From Nitrososphaerota archaeon (GTDB lineage Archaea; Thermoproteota; Nitrososphaeria; Nitrososphaerales; Nitrosopumilaceae), in NCBI GenBank assembly GCA_016201435.1, contig JACQCT010000014.1:62001-126000 (forward strand): a stretch of 64,000 nt of DNA. Reading direction: 5' to 3'. The position numbers were made by a program, and so were the translations under genes. Of this stretch, positions 16,495 to 26,503 are shown piece after piece. Each line of letters starts with the position of its first letter. The first letter of the stretch is position 1. The notes under the pieces are model-generated. The model made no database searches and was not told where the DNA came from. It saw nothing but the letters and a program-made list of their open reading frames with translations.

Positions 16495-18001
16495 AATTTT
16501 TGATACAACTCTAAGAGATGGGGAACAAACACCGGGAGTAGCTCTAACACCAGAACAAAAACTAGGCATTGCAGAAAAGCTAGACGCACTTGGTGTTGAT
16601 GCCATAGAAGCAGGATTTCCAATAATTTCCGATGGAGAAATGCAAGGTATCAAATTGATATGTAATGCAAATTTTCGTGCAGAAATTTGTGGTTTAGCAA
16701 GAACTGACAAAAAAGATATCGATGCAGCAGTTTCAGCAGGTCTCAAATACATCCACACATTTATCGCAACATCAGACATACATCTCAAGTACAAACTAAA
16801 ACTAACACGAGATCAAGCATTAGCAAAAGCAATTGAAGCTGTAGAATATGGAAAGTCTCTTGGTTTGCAAGTAGAGTTCTCTGCAGAAGATGCGACAAGA
16901 ACCGATAGAGAATTTCTTAAAAAAGTTTTCAAAGAAGTTGCAAATGCAGGTGCAGATAGGATTGACATACCAGATACAGTAGGATATTCCACTCCAGGAT
17001 ATATTGCAGAGATAACTAAAGATGCAATTGAAGCATCACATCTACCAATAAGTGTACATTGCCATAATGATTTTGGTCTTGCAGTTGCAAACGCAATTTC
17101 TGCAATACAAGTAGGTGCACAATGTGCCCATGTCACAATAAACGGAATAGGGGAGCGAGCAGGTAATGCGTCTCTTGAAGAGCTTGTGATGGCGCTTCAA
17201 TGCTTACAGTTTGATAAAAAATATGAAACAAACATTGACACAAAACTTCTCTATGAGACCTCAAGGTATGTTTCCAGTATAGTAGGAATTCATGTACAGC
17301 CAAACAAAGCTATAGTTGGTGAAAATGCCTTTGGACATGAATCTGGAATACATACACATGGTGTCTTGAGTAATCCATTAACCTACGAACCGATTAGTCC
17401 TGAGATTGTAGGCAGAACAAGGTGGTTCCAAGTAGGAAAACATGCAGGAGCCCATGGAGTTTCCGCAATGCTTGAAGAGTATGGAATTCAACCAACAAGG
17501 GAACAGACTCATGAAATTTTAGAGAGAGTAAAAAAACTCGGAGACCAAGGAAAACATGTTACTGACGTGGAATTGCTTTCAATAACGGGAGAGGTCATGC
17601 AAACACAAGGTCTAAAAAGATTAGTACATCTTACTGGATTTTCTGTGTCAACGGGTATGGGCAACATGCCATATGCATTTGTCAAATTAAATATAGAAGG
17701 AAAAGATTTTATCGGAACTGATTATGGTGTCGGTCCAGTAGATGCATCAATAAACGCAATTCAAAAAATAACTGGCGAGATAGCCAAAGTACGAATTAAA
17801 GATTACAAATTAGATTCTATAGCTGGTGGTTCTGATGCACTTTGTGAAGTTACAATTAAGGTAGAAGATGCATACGGCAATCTTGCATCAGCAAAATCAG
17901 TAGGAGAAGATATTGTAATTACAAGCGTACAAGCAATGATTGATGGTATAAACAGAATAATGCTCAAGAAAATTCTAAAGCAGAAAAATTTGGGAAAATA
18001 A
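16484..18001 (+). CDS. leuA: 2-isopropylmalate synthase family enzyme
   Basis: Condenses acetyl-CoA with 2-oxoisovalerate in leucine synthesis. The barrel begins at [15 protein letters not shown]. The metal site is in [14 protein letters not shown], and [15 protein letters not shown] and [10 protein letters not shown] are family signatures. The C-terminal 120 residues form the LeuA allosteric dimer domain ([24 protein letters not shown]). The ATG at 16484 is preferred because AGAGGTGG lies just upstream, although the frame runs back to 16442. Citramalate or homocitrate synthase cannot be excluded by eye, but the operon context favours leucine. Confidence 0.92.
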   Translation: MKIRIFDTTLRDGEQTPGVALTPEQKLGIAEKLDALGVDAIEAGFPIISDGEMQGIKLICNANFRAEICGLARTDKKDIDAAVSAGLKYIHTFIATSDIHLKYKLKLTRDQALAKAIEAVEYGKSLGLQVEFSAEDATRTDREFLKKVFKEVANAGADRIDIPDTVGYSTPGYIAEITKDAIEASHLPISVHCHNDFGLAVANAISAIQVGAQCAHVTINGIGERAGNASLEELVMALQCLQFDKKYETNIDTKLLYETSRYVSSIVGIHVQPNKAIVGENAFGHESGIHTHGVLSNPLTYEPISPEIVGRTRWFQVGKHAGAHGVSAMLEEYGIQPTREQTHEILERVKKLGDQGKHVTDVELLSITGEVMQTQGLKRLVHLTGFSVSTGMGNMPYAFVKLNIEGKDFIGTDYGVGPVDASINAIQKITGEIAKVRIKDYKLDSIAGGSDALCEVTIKVEDAYGNLASAKSVGEDIVITSVQAMIDGINRIMLKKILKQKNLGK

Positions 18002-19018
18002 ATGTATCAAATTGCCCTCATAACAGGAGACGGGATAGGACCAGAGATTTCGGAGTCTGTTATCAAAGTTTTAGAAACAGTAAATGACAAACTTGATTTA
18101 AAAATAAAAATAGAAAAACTTGAAGCTGGTGACAATACATTAAAGAAAACAGGAAAAGCATTACCTGAATCAACTTTGGAATCTATCAAAAAATCAAATG
18201 CGTGTTTGAAAGCTCCAGTAGGTGAAAGTGCTGCAGATGTAATCATAGTCTTAAGAAGAATGTTAAATCTCTATGCAAACATCAGACCTGCAAAGTCATA
18301 CCCTAACATGCCAGCACTAAAGGACAACATAGACTTGGTCATAGTTAGGGAAAATACTGAGGATCTTTACACTGGCATGGAGTTTGATATTGGAAATACA
18401 GCAGTTGCTTTACGCATGATTTCAGAAGACGCATCAAAACGTATAGCAAAATATGCATTTTTAATGGCAACCCAGCGAAGTCAGAAAAACAAGGTTACCT
18501 GCGTTCATAAATCCAACGTAATGAGAAAGACAGACGGTCTTTTTGCAAGAGCCTGTGGTGATGTTGCAAAAGATTTTCCGAAAATACAATTTGAGCAGAT
18601 GTATGTAGATGCGTGCGCCATGAATCTCATAAGACAGCCAGAAACATTTGATGTAATTGTCACAACCAACTTGTTTGGTGATATTTTATCTGATGAGGCA
18701 GCCCAAGTAGTAGGTGGGTTAGGTATGGCACCAGCTGCAAACATTGGAGATGGTTTTGCGTTATTCGAACCAGTTCATGGAGCGGCATTTGATATTGCTG
18801 GAAAACAGGCGGCAAACCCTTCCTCGTTCATTCTTTCTGCAAAGATGATGTTGGAATGGCTCGGAATAAAAAACAATGATCAAAAATGTTTCACGGTAGC
18901 AAAAAAAATAGAATCAGCTGTATATGGTGTTGTACAAAATGGAATAAAGACCAAAGACATAGGCGGCAATGTTACTACTAATGAATTTACTGAGCACATA
19001 ATTTCAAATATTACTTAA
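18002..19018 (+). CDS. leuB: 3-isopropylmalate dehydrogenase
   Basis: An NAD-dependent beta-decarboxylating dehydrogenase of the IPMDH/isocitrate family, 338 residues. It has the GDGIGPE start, ANIRPAK, VRENTEDLYTG, CVHKSNVMRKTDG with the catalytic Lys, and the NAD-loop region EPVHGAAFDIAGK. Its ATG follows directly after the leuA stop with no gap, indicating tight coupling. Homoisocitrate dehydrogenase is an alternative for archaeal members, but the operon argues for leucine synthesis. leuC, leuD and ilvC are not in the window. Confidence 0.92.
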   Translation: MYQIALITGDGIGPEISESVIKVLETVNDKLDLKIKIEKLEAGDNTLKKTGKALPESTLESIKKSNACLKAPVGESAADVIIVLRRMLNLYANIRPAKSYPNMPALKDNIDLVIVRENTEDLYTGMEFDIGNTAVALRMISEDASKRIAKYAFLMATQRSQKNKVTCVHKSNVMRKTDGLFARACGDVAKDFPKIQFEQMYVDACAMNLIRQPETFDVIVTTNLFGDILSDEAAQVVGGLGMAPAANIGDGFALFEPVHGAAFDIAGKQAANPSSFILSAKMMLEWLGIKNNDQKCFTVAKKIESAVYGVVQNGIKTKDIGGNVTTNEFTEHIISNIT

Positions 19019-19352
19019 GGTCTGATTTCGGTGGTTCTAGTGACCAAAAAAACATTGCAAGACATACTGGAATCATAATCAGAATGGCGGTACCAAACGA
19101 AATCCAATAAAATGTTGGATCAATTCCAGGAATCAAAGGTATTGGAAATACAGTATATGCCCATACAAACGCTATAAATCCAAGAAGGATCTTGTTTCTT
19201 TTGAAAATTTTCCATCCAAGTTTTCTTTTTGTTATGAAACAACGTTTGCATCTTGTTCTGTCATCTGTCATACAAGAAGTGCAGCAACGTTTTTCACAAA
19301 AATAACACTTGCGGTCTCCAAATTCAGAGCCACAGAAATCACATTGTTGCAC
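19011..19352 (-). CDS. Cys-rich zinc-finger membrane protein
   Basis: A 113-residue protein. The first 40 residues carry nine cysteines as CDFCGSEF, CYFC, CCTSC and CKRC, the pattern of a double zinc finger. Two transmembrane helices follow (about residues 56-72 and 82-107). It is presumably anchored with the finger in the cytosol. The function is unknown. The end overlaps the leuB stop by 8 bp on the opposite strand. Confidence 0.65.
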   Translation of the reverse strand: MQQCDFCGSEFGDRKCYFCEKRCCTSCMTDDRTRCKRCFITKRKLGWKIFKRNKILLGFIAFVWAYTVFPIPLIPGIDPTFYWISFGTAILIMIPVCLAMFFWSLEPPKSDLK

Positions 19353-19384
19353 TTAATATTTCCGTAGAATTTGGATTTATTCTT

Positions 19385-20674
19385 TTATGGAGAAAGCCTT
19401 TCTGGATCACGAGGATACAGGACAACTTCTCTAACATTATCTATTTTTGTAAGAACTGACATTAGTCTATCAAGACCCAAACCCCAACCTGAATGAGGCG
19501 GCATGCCCCAGTCAAATGCTCTAAGGTGATCTACAAATTGAGCAGAGTCAAGCCCTTGTTCCTCAAGCCTTGATTTTAGTTTTTTTGGATCATGTAATCT
19601 TGTACCTCCTGAAGAGAGTTCAAGATATCCGTACTGGAGGTCAAATGAGCGAGACAAGGTGAGATCATCGTCTTTTTCATGTATGTAAAAGGGTTTTAGT
19701 TTCATGGGCCAATCAATTAAAAAGTAAAAGCCTGGATGTCTTTCTCCTAACGTACGTAGATGCGAATCCTGTAAATCATCGCCGATTTCAAGTTTTATTC
19801 CATCATGTGATAATTCTTCAATTGCTTTTTTGTATGTTAGGCGTTCAAATGGTGTAGTAGGTTTTTTGATTTCGATGCCAAGTGTCTTTTGTTCGGCGCT
19901 ACAATTTTTTTCAGCATAATCAAACGCATTGACTACAACTATCTCTAAGATATCCATCACATCAGAATAATCCATAAATGCTGCTTCAATATCGACACTT
20001 GTAAATTCTGTAAGGTGTCTTACTGTATGTGATTTTTCAGCTCTATAATATGATGCAATTTCAAAAACACGTTCTAGGCCTATTGTAAGTTGTTCCTTGT
20101 AAAGTTGTGGACTCTGAGCAAGATATGCTTGCTTTTCAAAATATTTTAATGAAAAAAGATTTGCTCCGCCTTCACTTGCGCTACCGATTATTTTTGGAGT
20201 ATTTACCTCAATAAAATAATTTTCTGTAAGTGTTTTTCTAATTGAAGAAAGCATATGATGTCTTAATTTAAAAATAGATGCTGTTTTTTGATTACGAAGA
20301 TCAAGCGCTCTTGCATTAAGTCTGTTGTCAATATTACTCTCTAGTCTTCCAATAGGATCTATCGGTAATGGATGTACAGCTAATGTCAAAATATCAATTT
20401 TCTCAGATTTAATTTCAAATGGAAAATCTCTAGCTTTTGATTGTTGAACTGTGCCAGTTATCCTAACTATGCTTTGTCTATTCAACCCCTTGGCTTGTTC
20501 TAGTGCTTCATTGCCAACAAGAACAATTTGTGCAACACCAGTAACATCTCGTAAAGTCAAAAATGTAAGCTTGCCAAGCTCTCTAATGTCCTCTATCCAG
20601 CCTCCAACTAACACTTTTTTTCCTATCATCGAAGAGTCAAGGTGACCAATGTAATGAGTTCTTTTGAAATCCAT
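19385..20674 (-). CDS. aspS: Aspartyl-tRNA synthetase (archaeal type)
   Basis: A class IIb synthetase of 429 residues. The N-terminal OB fold (VLVGGWIEDIRELG, LTLRDVTGVAQIVL) binds the anticodon. Motif 2 is around YRAEKSHTVRHLTEFTSVD, and motif 3 is GWGLGLDRLMSVL. The short, insertion-free form is archaeal/eukaryotic. Whether it also charges tRNA-Asn cannot be read here: Glu stands at the position I take as equivalent to the discriminating Trp. The ATG start MDFKRTHYIG is unambiguous. Confidence 0.95.
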   Translation of the reverse strand: MDFKRTHYIGHLDSSMIGKKVLVGGWIEDIRELGKLTFLTLRDVTGVAQIVLVGNEALEQAKGLNRQSIVRITGTVQQSKARDFPFEIKSEKIDILTLAVHPLPIDPIGRLESNIDNRLNARALDLRNQKTASIFKLRHHMLSSIRKTLTENYFIEVNTPKIIGSASEGGANLFSLKYFEKQAYLAQSPQLYKEQLTIGLERVFEIASYYRAEKSHTVRHLTEFTSVDIEAAFMDYSDVMDILEIVVVNAFDYAEKNCSAEQKTLGIEIKKPTTPFERLTYKKAIEELSHDGIKLEIGDDLQDSHLRTLGERHPGFYFLIDWPMKLKPFYIHEKDDDLTLSRSFDLQYGYLELSSGGTRLHDPKKLKSRLEEQGLDSAQFVDHLRAFDWGMPPHSGWGLGLDRLMSVLTKIDNVREVVLYPRDPERLSP

Positions 20675-20683
20675 AAGATCAGC

Positions 20684-20782
20684 TTATTTTCTCTCGAACT
20701 CTACTGTAAGATCGATTCCGCGTAGGTCTTTGGCTATAGAAACTACCTTATCTGTATCAATTGGAAATCTAGATGTTCTCAA
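20684..20782 (-). CDS. Possible small ORF upstream of aspS (32 aa)
   Basis: A short open frame with TTG start reading LRTSRFPIDTDKVVSIAKDL, continuing to EFERK and ending 9 bp before the aspS ATG. Its amino acid makeup looks protein-like, and it would be co-transcribed with aspS. The frame is closed upstream by a stop just above 20790. It could be a tiny gene or the decayed end of a longer one. Evidence is weak. Confidence 0.25.
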   Translation of the reverse strand: MRTSRFPIDTDKVVSIAKDLRGIDLTVEFERK

Positions 20783-20893
20783 GTAAATCGGTTTTTTAAC
20801 TTACTAAAACTAGAAGATAAACCTTACATTTCTGATGTTAAAGTTTTCTGGTAACAGTATTTTGGAAATCCTAACTATGGTGTTTCTCTAAAA

Positions 20894-23770
20894 CTAATTT
20901 TTGTGGGCTTGTTGGTTTCCAGAGTTAAGGTAACCTGAGACGGATAAGACCACTACATTGTTCTTGTCCTTTATGACTATTTTAGCAAAGTCATTCTTAC
21001 CAGGTTCTCCAGCATCTGTAAATGTCCATTCTGCTGTAGCTCCAGACACTCCGTTATAGCTTCCTGTTCCGGTACCTACATAGGTATCAAAACCAGCATC
21101 AGGTGGATTTGGTATAATGGTTGGATCGTCTGTGCAGGATACAGTTGTTAAGCTGTCCAAGTGGAATTTGTTACCCTTGTCCCAATTCACTTCAAGATTA
21201 TTTGGAAGTTGGCTCACATCGCAATGGAGTTCAAATCCATGGGTAACACGCATACTGTTATTTTTTCCACTGCCACTTGTTACTGCCGGTGTTAAGATAC
21301 TACCGCCACCAGTCATTCTGCCTGTATTTGGAGCAGGAACATTAAATGGTTCAGAACCACATGTGCTAGTTGAACCGGCATTATTAGAATCACCAGAGTA
21401 TACTGCTTGTGCATTGTATCCGCCAGCTACACTTGGTGTGAAAGCACTTGATGATGGAACTACACCGTTTGTCACAGTTACAGCAGAAGTAAAGACAGGA
21501 GTACCAGTACAGCTGGTATTATTGTAAATGTTGTATGTTACAGTACCACCTGCATTAGCAGTATTTCCTGATAACGTTGCAGAGTCAGTAATGGAACTAC
21601 CAATTGGTATCGATGATCCTGACAATGTGGTGGATATTGATGTAGGGTTCATTTTTATTAAATTGCTTGTGAGTTTGGAAACAAATGCATCATCTGCTGC
21701 ATTATAACTTGTTTGATATGCACCAGGTGTTGTTGGATAGTCTGGTGATTCCGAAATGCCAGTCACAAACACGTTACCAGAACCATCTAATATGATGGCA
21801 TTTGCTCCATCATCATCACTTCCGCCAATAAATGTAGAGCTTGTTAATGTGGTAAGACCGCTGTTAAGCTCGGATACAAATGCGTCAAATTCTCCTCCAT
21901 TACTTGTTTGATATGCACCAACTGTTGTAGGATAGTTAGTGGAGTTAGTAGAACCGGCTACAAACACATTGCCAGAACCATCTAGTGTGATGGCATTAAT
22001 TTGGTCAGTGTTACCTCCACCAATAAGTGTGGAGCCTGTTAATGAGGTAAGACCGCTGTTAAGCTCAGATACAAATGCATCAGCAAAGCCTCCTCCATTG
22101 ACTGTTTGATACGCACCAACAGTTGTTGGATAGTTCGATGAGCCAGTAAGACCGGCTACAAACACATTGCCAGAACCATCTAGTTTGATGGCATTAGCTT
22201 TGTCATTACCGCTTCCGCCAATAAATGTAGAGCTTGTTAAGGAGGTAAGACCGCTGTTAAGCTCAGATACAAATGCGTCAAAGCCTCCTCCATTGACTGT
22301 TTGATATGCACCAACGGTTGTCGGATAGTTAATGGAGCTAGACTGACCAGCCACAAACACATTACCAGAACCATCTAGTGTAATGGCAGTAGATCTATCA
22401 GTTTTGCTTCCACCCACATATGTTGAAGCCTGTAATGATGTAAGACCGCTGTTAAGCTCAGATACAAATACGTCACCCTGTCCCATAAGGCTTGTTTGAT
22501 ATGCACCAACTGTTGTAGGATAATTGGTTGAGTTAGTAACACCAGTTGTAAATACATTACCAGAACCATCTAATGCGATGGCATTTGCTCCCTCAAAATT
22601 GCTGCCACCAATATATGTAGAAGCCTGTAACAATGTAAGGTCACTGCTGAGTTTGGAGACAAATACATCTCCTAGTCCTTGTAAGGCAGTATCATATGCA
22701 CCAACAGTTGTTGGATAGTTTGATGATTCAGTAAGACCGGCTACAAACACATTGCCAGAACCATCTAATACAATTCCTAATGCTTGGTCAATGTTATTTC
22801 CACCAAGATATGTAGAAGCCTGCAATGATGTAAGGTCATTGTTAAATTTGGAGACAAATGCATCTTGGCCTCCTCCGTTGCTTGTTTGATATGCACCAAC
22901 TGTTGTAGGATAATCGGTTGATGTGGTTCGTCCAGCTATAAACACATTACCAGAACCATCTAGTGCAATAGCAAGAGATTGTTCATCAGTGCTTCCGCCA
23001 ATAAATGTAGAAGCAAGTAACGGATCTATTGTCAGCGGGTACTTAGTATCGTAATTGTCTGCAACAAAACCATACGTATTACCATCAGTACGATAGGAGA
23101 TATTGACTGCCTTGTGTGCACCATCAATGTCCTGATATGCCAGAGGCTTTGTCATAGCAGCCGATCCAAGATCTGTATTCAACAAGAGCTCGCCCTTGTC
23201 AGATATGCCCAAGGACTTTACACCATCAACTGAGATTTTTATATCATCTACATTTCCGCCAGGTAATACTGTAAAAATCTTCTCTACATTCTTGCCATAA
23301 GCATTTAACTTGACATCAACGGATTGCCAGACTTGACCTAGATCAACCGTATTATATGTCACAACATTTGAATGCCAATTTTCTTTTTCACCAACAAAAT
23401 AATTGACTAGTGCATTACTCTTATCCTGTCCTACAGGATCCAGGGCTTGTAAAGATAGAAATCTTTCCTTAAAGGCAACGCTATTTGTGGAATCCTTTGT
23501 AGCAGTCATGGTGTAGGTTATATCATTATTTGTCACAAAAACGGTTCCAGCAAAAGTGTTAGCATAAAATTTTACGTCTTCATTTACCTGTCCTTGATTT
23601 TGTATAAATGGCAAGTTAACTTTAGCAAGAATTCCTGCATCAATGCTTGAAGTTACTAGAGATTTATCTGGAAAAGTCATAACAACTGCGAGTAGAGCTA
23701 AAACTGTCACTATAGCAACAAAAGCAACGCTTGTCTTTTTTTTATTTATAAGCTTAAATTGTTCTCTCAT
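20894..23770 (-). CDS. Large secreted SBBP beta-propeller protein with Ig-like domain
   Basis: A 958-residue exported protein. An N-terminal hydrophobic helix (about residues 15-32) acts as signal or anchor. Residues 45 to about 245 form the domain that commonly precedes SBBP repeats. Seven tandem repeats of about 65 residues follow (STxIGG...DGSGNVFVAG...YPTTVGAYQT...DAFVSxLNSxLTSL), enough to close one seven-bladed propeller. Next comes an Ig-like (Big_3-type) domain of about 90 residues with a disulfide pair, and a C-terminal beta domain that starts GRMTGGGSIL. It probably belongs to the cell envelope or acts as an adhesin. The repeats are also visible in the DNA between 21660 and 23010. 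Confidence 0.8.
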   Translation of the reverse strand: MREQFKLINKKKTSVAFVAIVTVLALLAVVMTFPDKSLVTSSIDAGILAKVNLPFIQNQGQVNEDVKFYANTFAGTVFVTNNDITYTMTATKDSTNSVAFKERFLSLQALDPVGQDKSNALVNYFVGEKENWHSNVVTYNTVDLGQVWQSVDVKLNAYGKNVEKIFTVLPGGNVDDIKISVDGVKSLGISDKGELLLNTDLGSAAMTKPLAYQDIDGAHKAVNISYRTDGNTYGFVADNYDTKYPLTIDPLLASTFIGGSTDEQSLAIALDGSGNVFIAGRTTSTDYPTTVGAYQTSNGGGQDAFVSKFNNDLTSLQASTYLGGNNIDQALGIVLDGSGNVFVAGLTESSNYPTTVGAYDTALQGLGDVFVSKLSSDLTLLQASTYIGGSNFEGANAIALDGSGNVFTTGVTNSTNYPTTVGAYQTSLMGQGDVFVSELNSGLTSLQASTYVGGSKTDRSTAITLDGSGNVFVAGQSSSINYPTTVGAYQTVNGGGFDAFVSELNSGLTSLTSSTFIGGSGNDKANAIKLDGSGNVFVAGLTGSSNYPTTVGAYQTVNGGGFADAFVSELNSGLTSLTGSTLIGGGNTDQINAITLDGSGNVFVAGSTNSTNYPTTVGAYQTSNGGEFDAFVSELNSGLTTLTSSTFIGGSDDDGANAIILDGSGNVFVTGISESPDYPTTPGAYQTSYNAADDAFVSKLTSNLIKMNPTSISTTLSGSSIPIGSSITDSATLSGNTANAGGTVTYNIYNNTSCTGTPVFTSAVTVTNGVVPSSSAFTPSVAGGYNAQAVYSGDSNNAGSTSTCGSEPFNVPAPNTGRMTGGGSILTPAVTSGSGKNNSMRVTHGFELHCDVSQLPNNLEVNWDKGNKFHLDSLTTVSCTDDPTIIPNPPDAGFDTYVGTGTGSYNGVSGATAEWTFTDAGEPGKNDFAKIVIKDKNNVVVLSVSGYLNSGNQQAHKN

Positions 23771-24091
23771 ACGCCAACCCCATCTTCTTCTTTTCGGTTA
23801 GTTGTCATAATTAAAGATTCTTGCCACAAATGGAAATACCATAAAAGTATTTCTTGACATAATATCGAATGATTCGTCAGTTTTTAAGATTATTACTGGT
23901 GACTCCTGTTTATTTGTAAATCTATTGGAATTACGCAACTAACACGTACCAAACCTAAATCCTAACTTCAAATATTTTCAAAAGATTTTATTTCAGATCA
24001 TATCAGCAGATAAAAAACTAAACAATTGTAGTTTACAAATTACATAATGATGATTAAAATTAATTTATTCCAGAACAGATAAAAAAGCAAA
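23771..24091. other. Non-coding gap between two large secreted-protein genes
   Basis: A 321-bp AT-rich interval with no ORF worth reporting. On the minus strand a TATA-like TTTAATTATG near 23810 could serve the SBBP protein gene. No repeat or stable hairpin was noticed. Confidence 0.5.
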
Positions 24092-26329
24092 TCAGGTCAC
24101 GGTAAGAGTTTTTGTTGCAGAGTTACTTGCAGCATAAAGAGACTCACCGCCATAATGGGCAGTAATGTTATACGTTCCTGCAAGACTGGGCGCAATTAAA
24201 CCTGATACAACATATGTGCCCGTTGCGTCTGTTACTGCATTAGTTATTGTAATGGGCGAATCGGCGGTAAATGTGATAGTTCTTCCTGCCAAAAATGTAC
24301 CTGCTATTGTATCCTTTAGTTTGCCAGTTACCATATAAGTACCACCATGCACTACTGTACTTGGAACTATACCTAGAGACATTGCAGTTCTATGTTTGAT
24401 TGTGTTGTATTTCATTATTGAGCTATCAGACGGATTAAGAATGGAATCACCCGCAAAGTGAGCTTGCACAGTCCATCCTGAAGCAACAGTGTTTGGTGCA
24501 AGTCCAGTTGATGTAAAAGTACCATCTGCATTCGTTATAATTGTTGCAAGATTAGCTGCTCCTGTTCCTGTAAAAGATACAGTCTTTCCACCCACTCCAG
24601 ATCCTGTAGAGTTGGTTAATTTTCCTGTTACAGTTATGCTAGTACTCCAAGGTACCGATGAAGGTGAAATTGAATTTAATGTCAGCGTTGTTGAATTTGG
24701 CGACGGTACTGTCTTGACATTACTAATGAAAGTTGACCAATTCAATGAGGAAAAAGAGGATGAGTGGTACTCTCCAGCTACCCAGATAAGTGTCGGATCA
24801 GATGGGTCTAATGCAGCCCCAAAATAATCACCGTACCTGCCTGATGTATCAGATGCAGATCCTGACTTGATAGTCAAAGACTGTTCTAATGTATTTACAG
24901 GATCACTTACGGCTTGTCCTGTAACTGCAAGACTTGGAAATACCGTAGAAGAGGAAAAACCAAAAATAACATCCAAATCTCCCATACCGTCAATGCGTAA
25001 CGCCGGATAAAAGTAGTAAAAGCCTGAAGCACCATATCTGAAATCTTGTTTGACTTGTAGTGTTGATGTAGAAATTTGAGTAAGATGTATACATGCACGG
25101 TTTACTGTATCTCCACTTGGCAAACACGCATCATTCAAAGAAAGCCAGAGATTACCTTGAAACCAAGCAGCGTCCTGTATTCTGGTATCACCAGTGTCTA
25201 TCCTCGATGTGGTTCCAGGTTGAACGGCATGTGGAGGAATATGTGTTGTAAGTATGGTAAGATTTGTTATGGTAACAACAGCACTTGGTACTGCTCCATT
25301 AATAGAAAAGAGTTGAGCTTTATTGGTGCTACCAGAACCAACACTGATCATATACAAGGTAGGAGTAGAGCTAAGAGATTGTACTGGGTGCACTGAAAAT
25401 TTCGAAGTATCAGGTACAGAAGATTGTGCAGAAACAGTAGCCGAGCCAGCAAGCATTGCACTTTTGTCCAAAATAAAATACTGTGCTCCTGCGAAATTAC
25501 CATTGCAATGATTGGTGAAATCATTACCGCTAACAAGTACCTTGTCATCATTGAGTCCTAGGATCGGTTGATCAGGACAGTTATTGCCAAATGAAACACT
25601 GTAAATATTCCACGTACCTGTAGGATCATTTGTGCTAGAAACAGCAATTAGTACACTGTTAGTTGTGATATCCAAAATTGAAGCAAACCACCTTCCACTT
25701 ATCGAATCAAATAGAACTTTGGGATCAGACAAAGAATCACTTCCACTCATAAAAAAGGATGAGAGTGGAAAGGTCGAAATTGATACGCCTTGTTTTGTCC
25801 AAATCTCTCCTTCGAGGTTAACCATCTCCAGCACATTGTTTGGTCCGGTAGCTATCTGAACATCAGGAGGGAAAAAATTTCCACTCATAATCTCGTTTAA
25901 TCCCTCAAAGCCAGATGCAGAGCTTATTACTTGTGTGACATGGGTGGCCGACAGTGGTGGTGCATTATTTACAACTGTCTCCATGAATTTGAGTTCCGAT
26001 TGCTGCTTTGCGCTAGCGTACTCTGTTGGATCTTTTGTAAGAAATGGAATAATATGAGGCATGTTCACTTTCTCTGCTCCAAGGATATTGTTTATTTTTG
26101 ATTTTCCTACGATTTTCACTGTAACGGAATCGAGATTGGTAATATTATCACTATGAGCTACAAGGCTTGAAGATTGTAAAGATTGTGTGTCATCCTTTAC
26201 AGGCAAAGCTTCTGCGTTCTCTAAAGCAGTCTTGGCAATGGGGATGGCAGATTGTGAAGGTACATTAAGAATAAGAAGAAAGAAAATGCTTACAATTACA
26301 ATCTGTTGCTTTGTTCGCAATACAAACAA
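24092..26329 (-). CDS. Large secreted Ig-like-repeat protein
   Basis: A 745-residue exported protein with an N-terminal signal peptide (IVIVSIFFLLILNV core). The central 400 residues look like a beta-rich domain (GPNNVLEMVNLEGEIW, FASILDITTNSVLIAVSSTNDP, GMGDLDVIFGFSSS) of propeller type. The last 200 residues are two related Ig-like/carboxypeptidase-regulatory-like domains of about 95 residues, each with a TVTGKL or MVTGKL strand, a G-x-T/F-x-T middle and an AHFAGDS or AHYGGES end. It is probably a surface adhesin or sheath component. It follows the SBBP protein gene in orientation but 321 bp away, so it is a separate transcription unit. Confidence 0.72.
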   Translation of the reverse strand: MFVLRTKQQIVIVSIFFLLILNVPSQSAIPIAKTALENAEALPVKDDTQSLQSSSLVAHSDNITNLDSVTVKIVGKSKINNILGAEKVNMPHIIPFLTKDPTEYASAKQQSELKFMETVVNNAPPLSATHVTQVISSASGFEGLNEIMSGNFFPPDVQIATGPNNVLEMVNLEGEIWTKQGVSISTFPLSSFFMSGSDSLSDPKVLFDSISGRWFASILDITTNSVLIAVSSTNDPTGTWNIYSVSFGNNCPDQPILGLNDDKVLVSGNDFTNHCNGNFAGAQYFILDKSAMLAGSATVSAQSSVPDTSKFSVHPVQSLSSTPTLYMISVGSGSTNKAQLFSINGAVPSAVVTITNLTILTTHIPPHAVQPGTTSRIDTGDTRIQDAAWFQGNLWLSLNDACLPSGDTVNRACIHLTQISTSTLQVKQDFRYGASGFYYFYPALRIDGMGDLDVIFGFSSSTVFPSLAVTGQAVSDPVNTLEQSLTIKSGSASDTSGRYGDYFGAALDPSDPTLIWVAGEYHSSSFSSLNWSTFISNVKTVPSPNSTTLTLNSISPSSVPWSTSITVTGKLTNSTGSGVGGKTVSFTGTGAANLATIITNADGTFTSTGLAPNTVASGWTVQAHFAGDSILNPSDSSIMKYNTIKHRTAMSLGIVPSTVVHGGTYMVTGKLKDTIAGTFLAGRTITFTADSPITITNAVTDATGTYVVSGLIAPSLAGTYNITAHYGGESLYAASNSATKTLTVT

Positions 26330-26408
26330 AAAAAGGAAACTGTTATTTAACTTCTGTTGATTTTACATTAGGTTTAGTCATTTAATTTCTAATTTTAAAA
26401 TAATTTAT

Positions 26409-26444
26409 TGAAATGGGCACGGATTTGTTCATAATTCTAGAGTC
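26409..26444 (+). repeat. Dispersed upstream element, copy 2
   Basis: Matches 4070-4105 at 30 of 36 positions. It lies about 60 bp upstream of the ABC ATPase start and just before a TCTTTTAAATC TATA-like sequence that is also shared with copy 1. Confidence 0.4.
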
Positions 26445-26503
26445 GGTCTTTTAAATCTCTTCAAGCCAAAACCCACATTTAGATCAATGATCTAAGATTA
26501 TCG

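Noticed and set aside
21660-23010. Regular DNA repeats suggestive of a CRISPR or satellite array
   Set aside because: The period of about 195 bp matches the SBBP protein repeat in frame; it is coding repetition, not an array.
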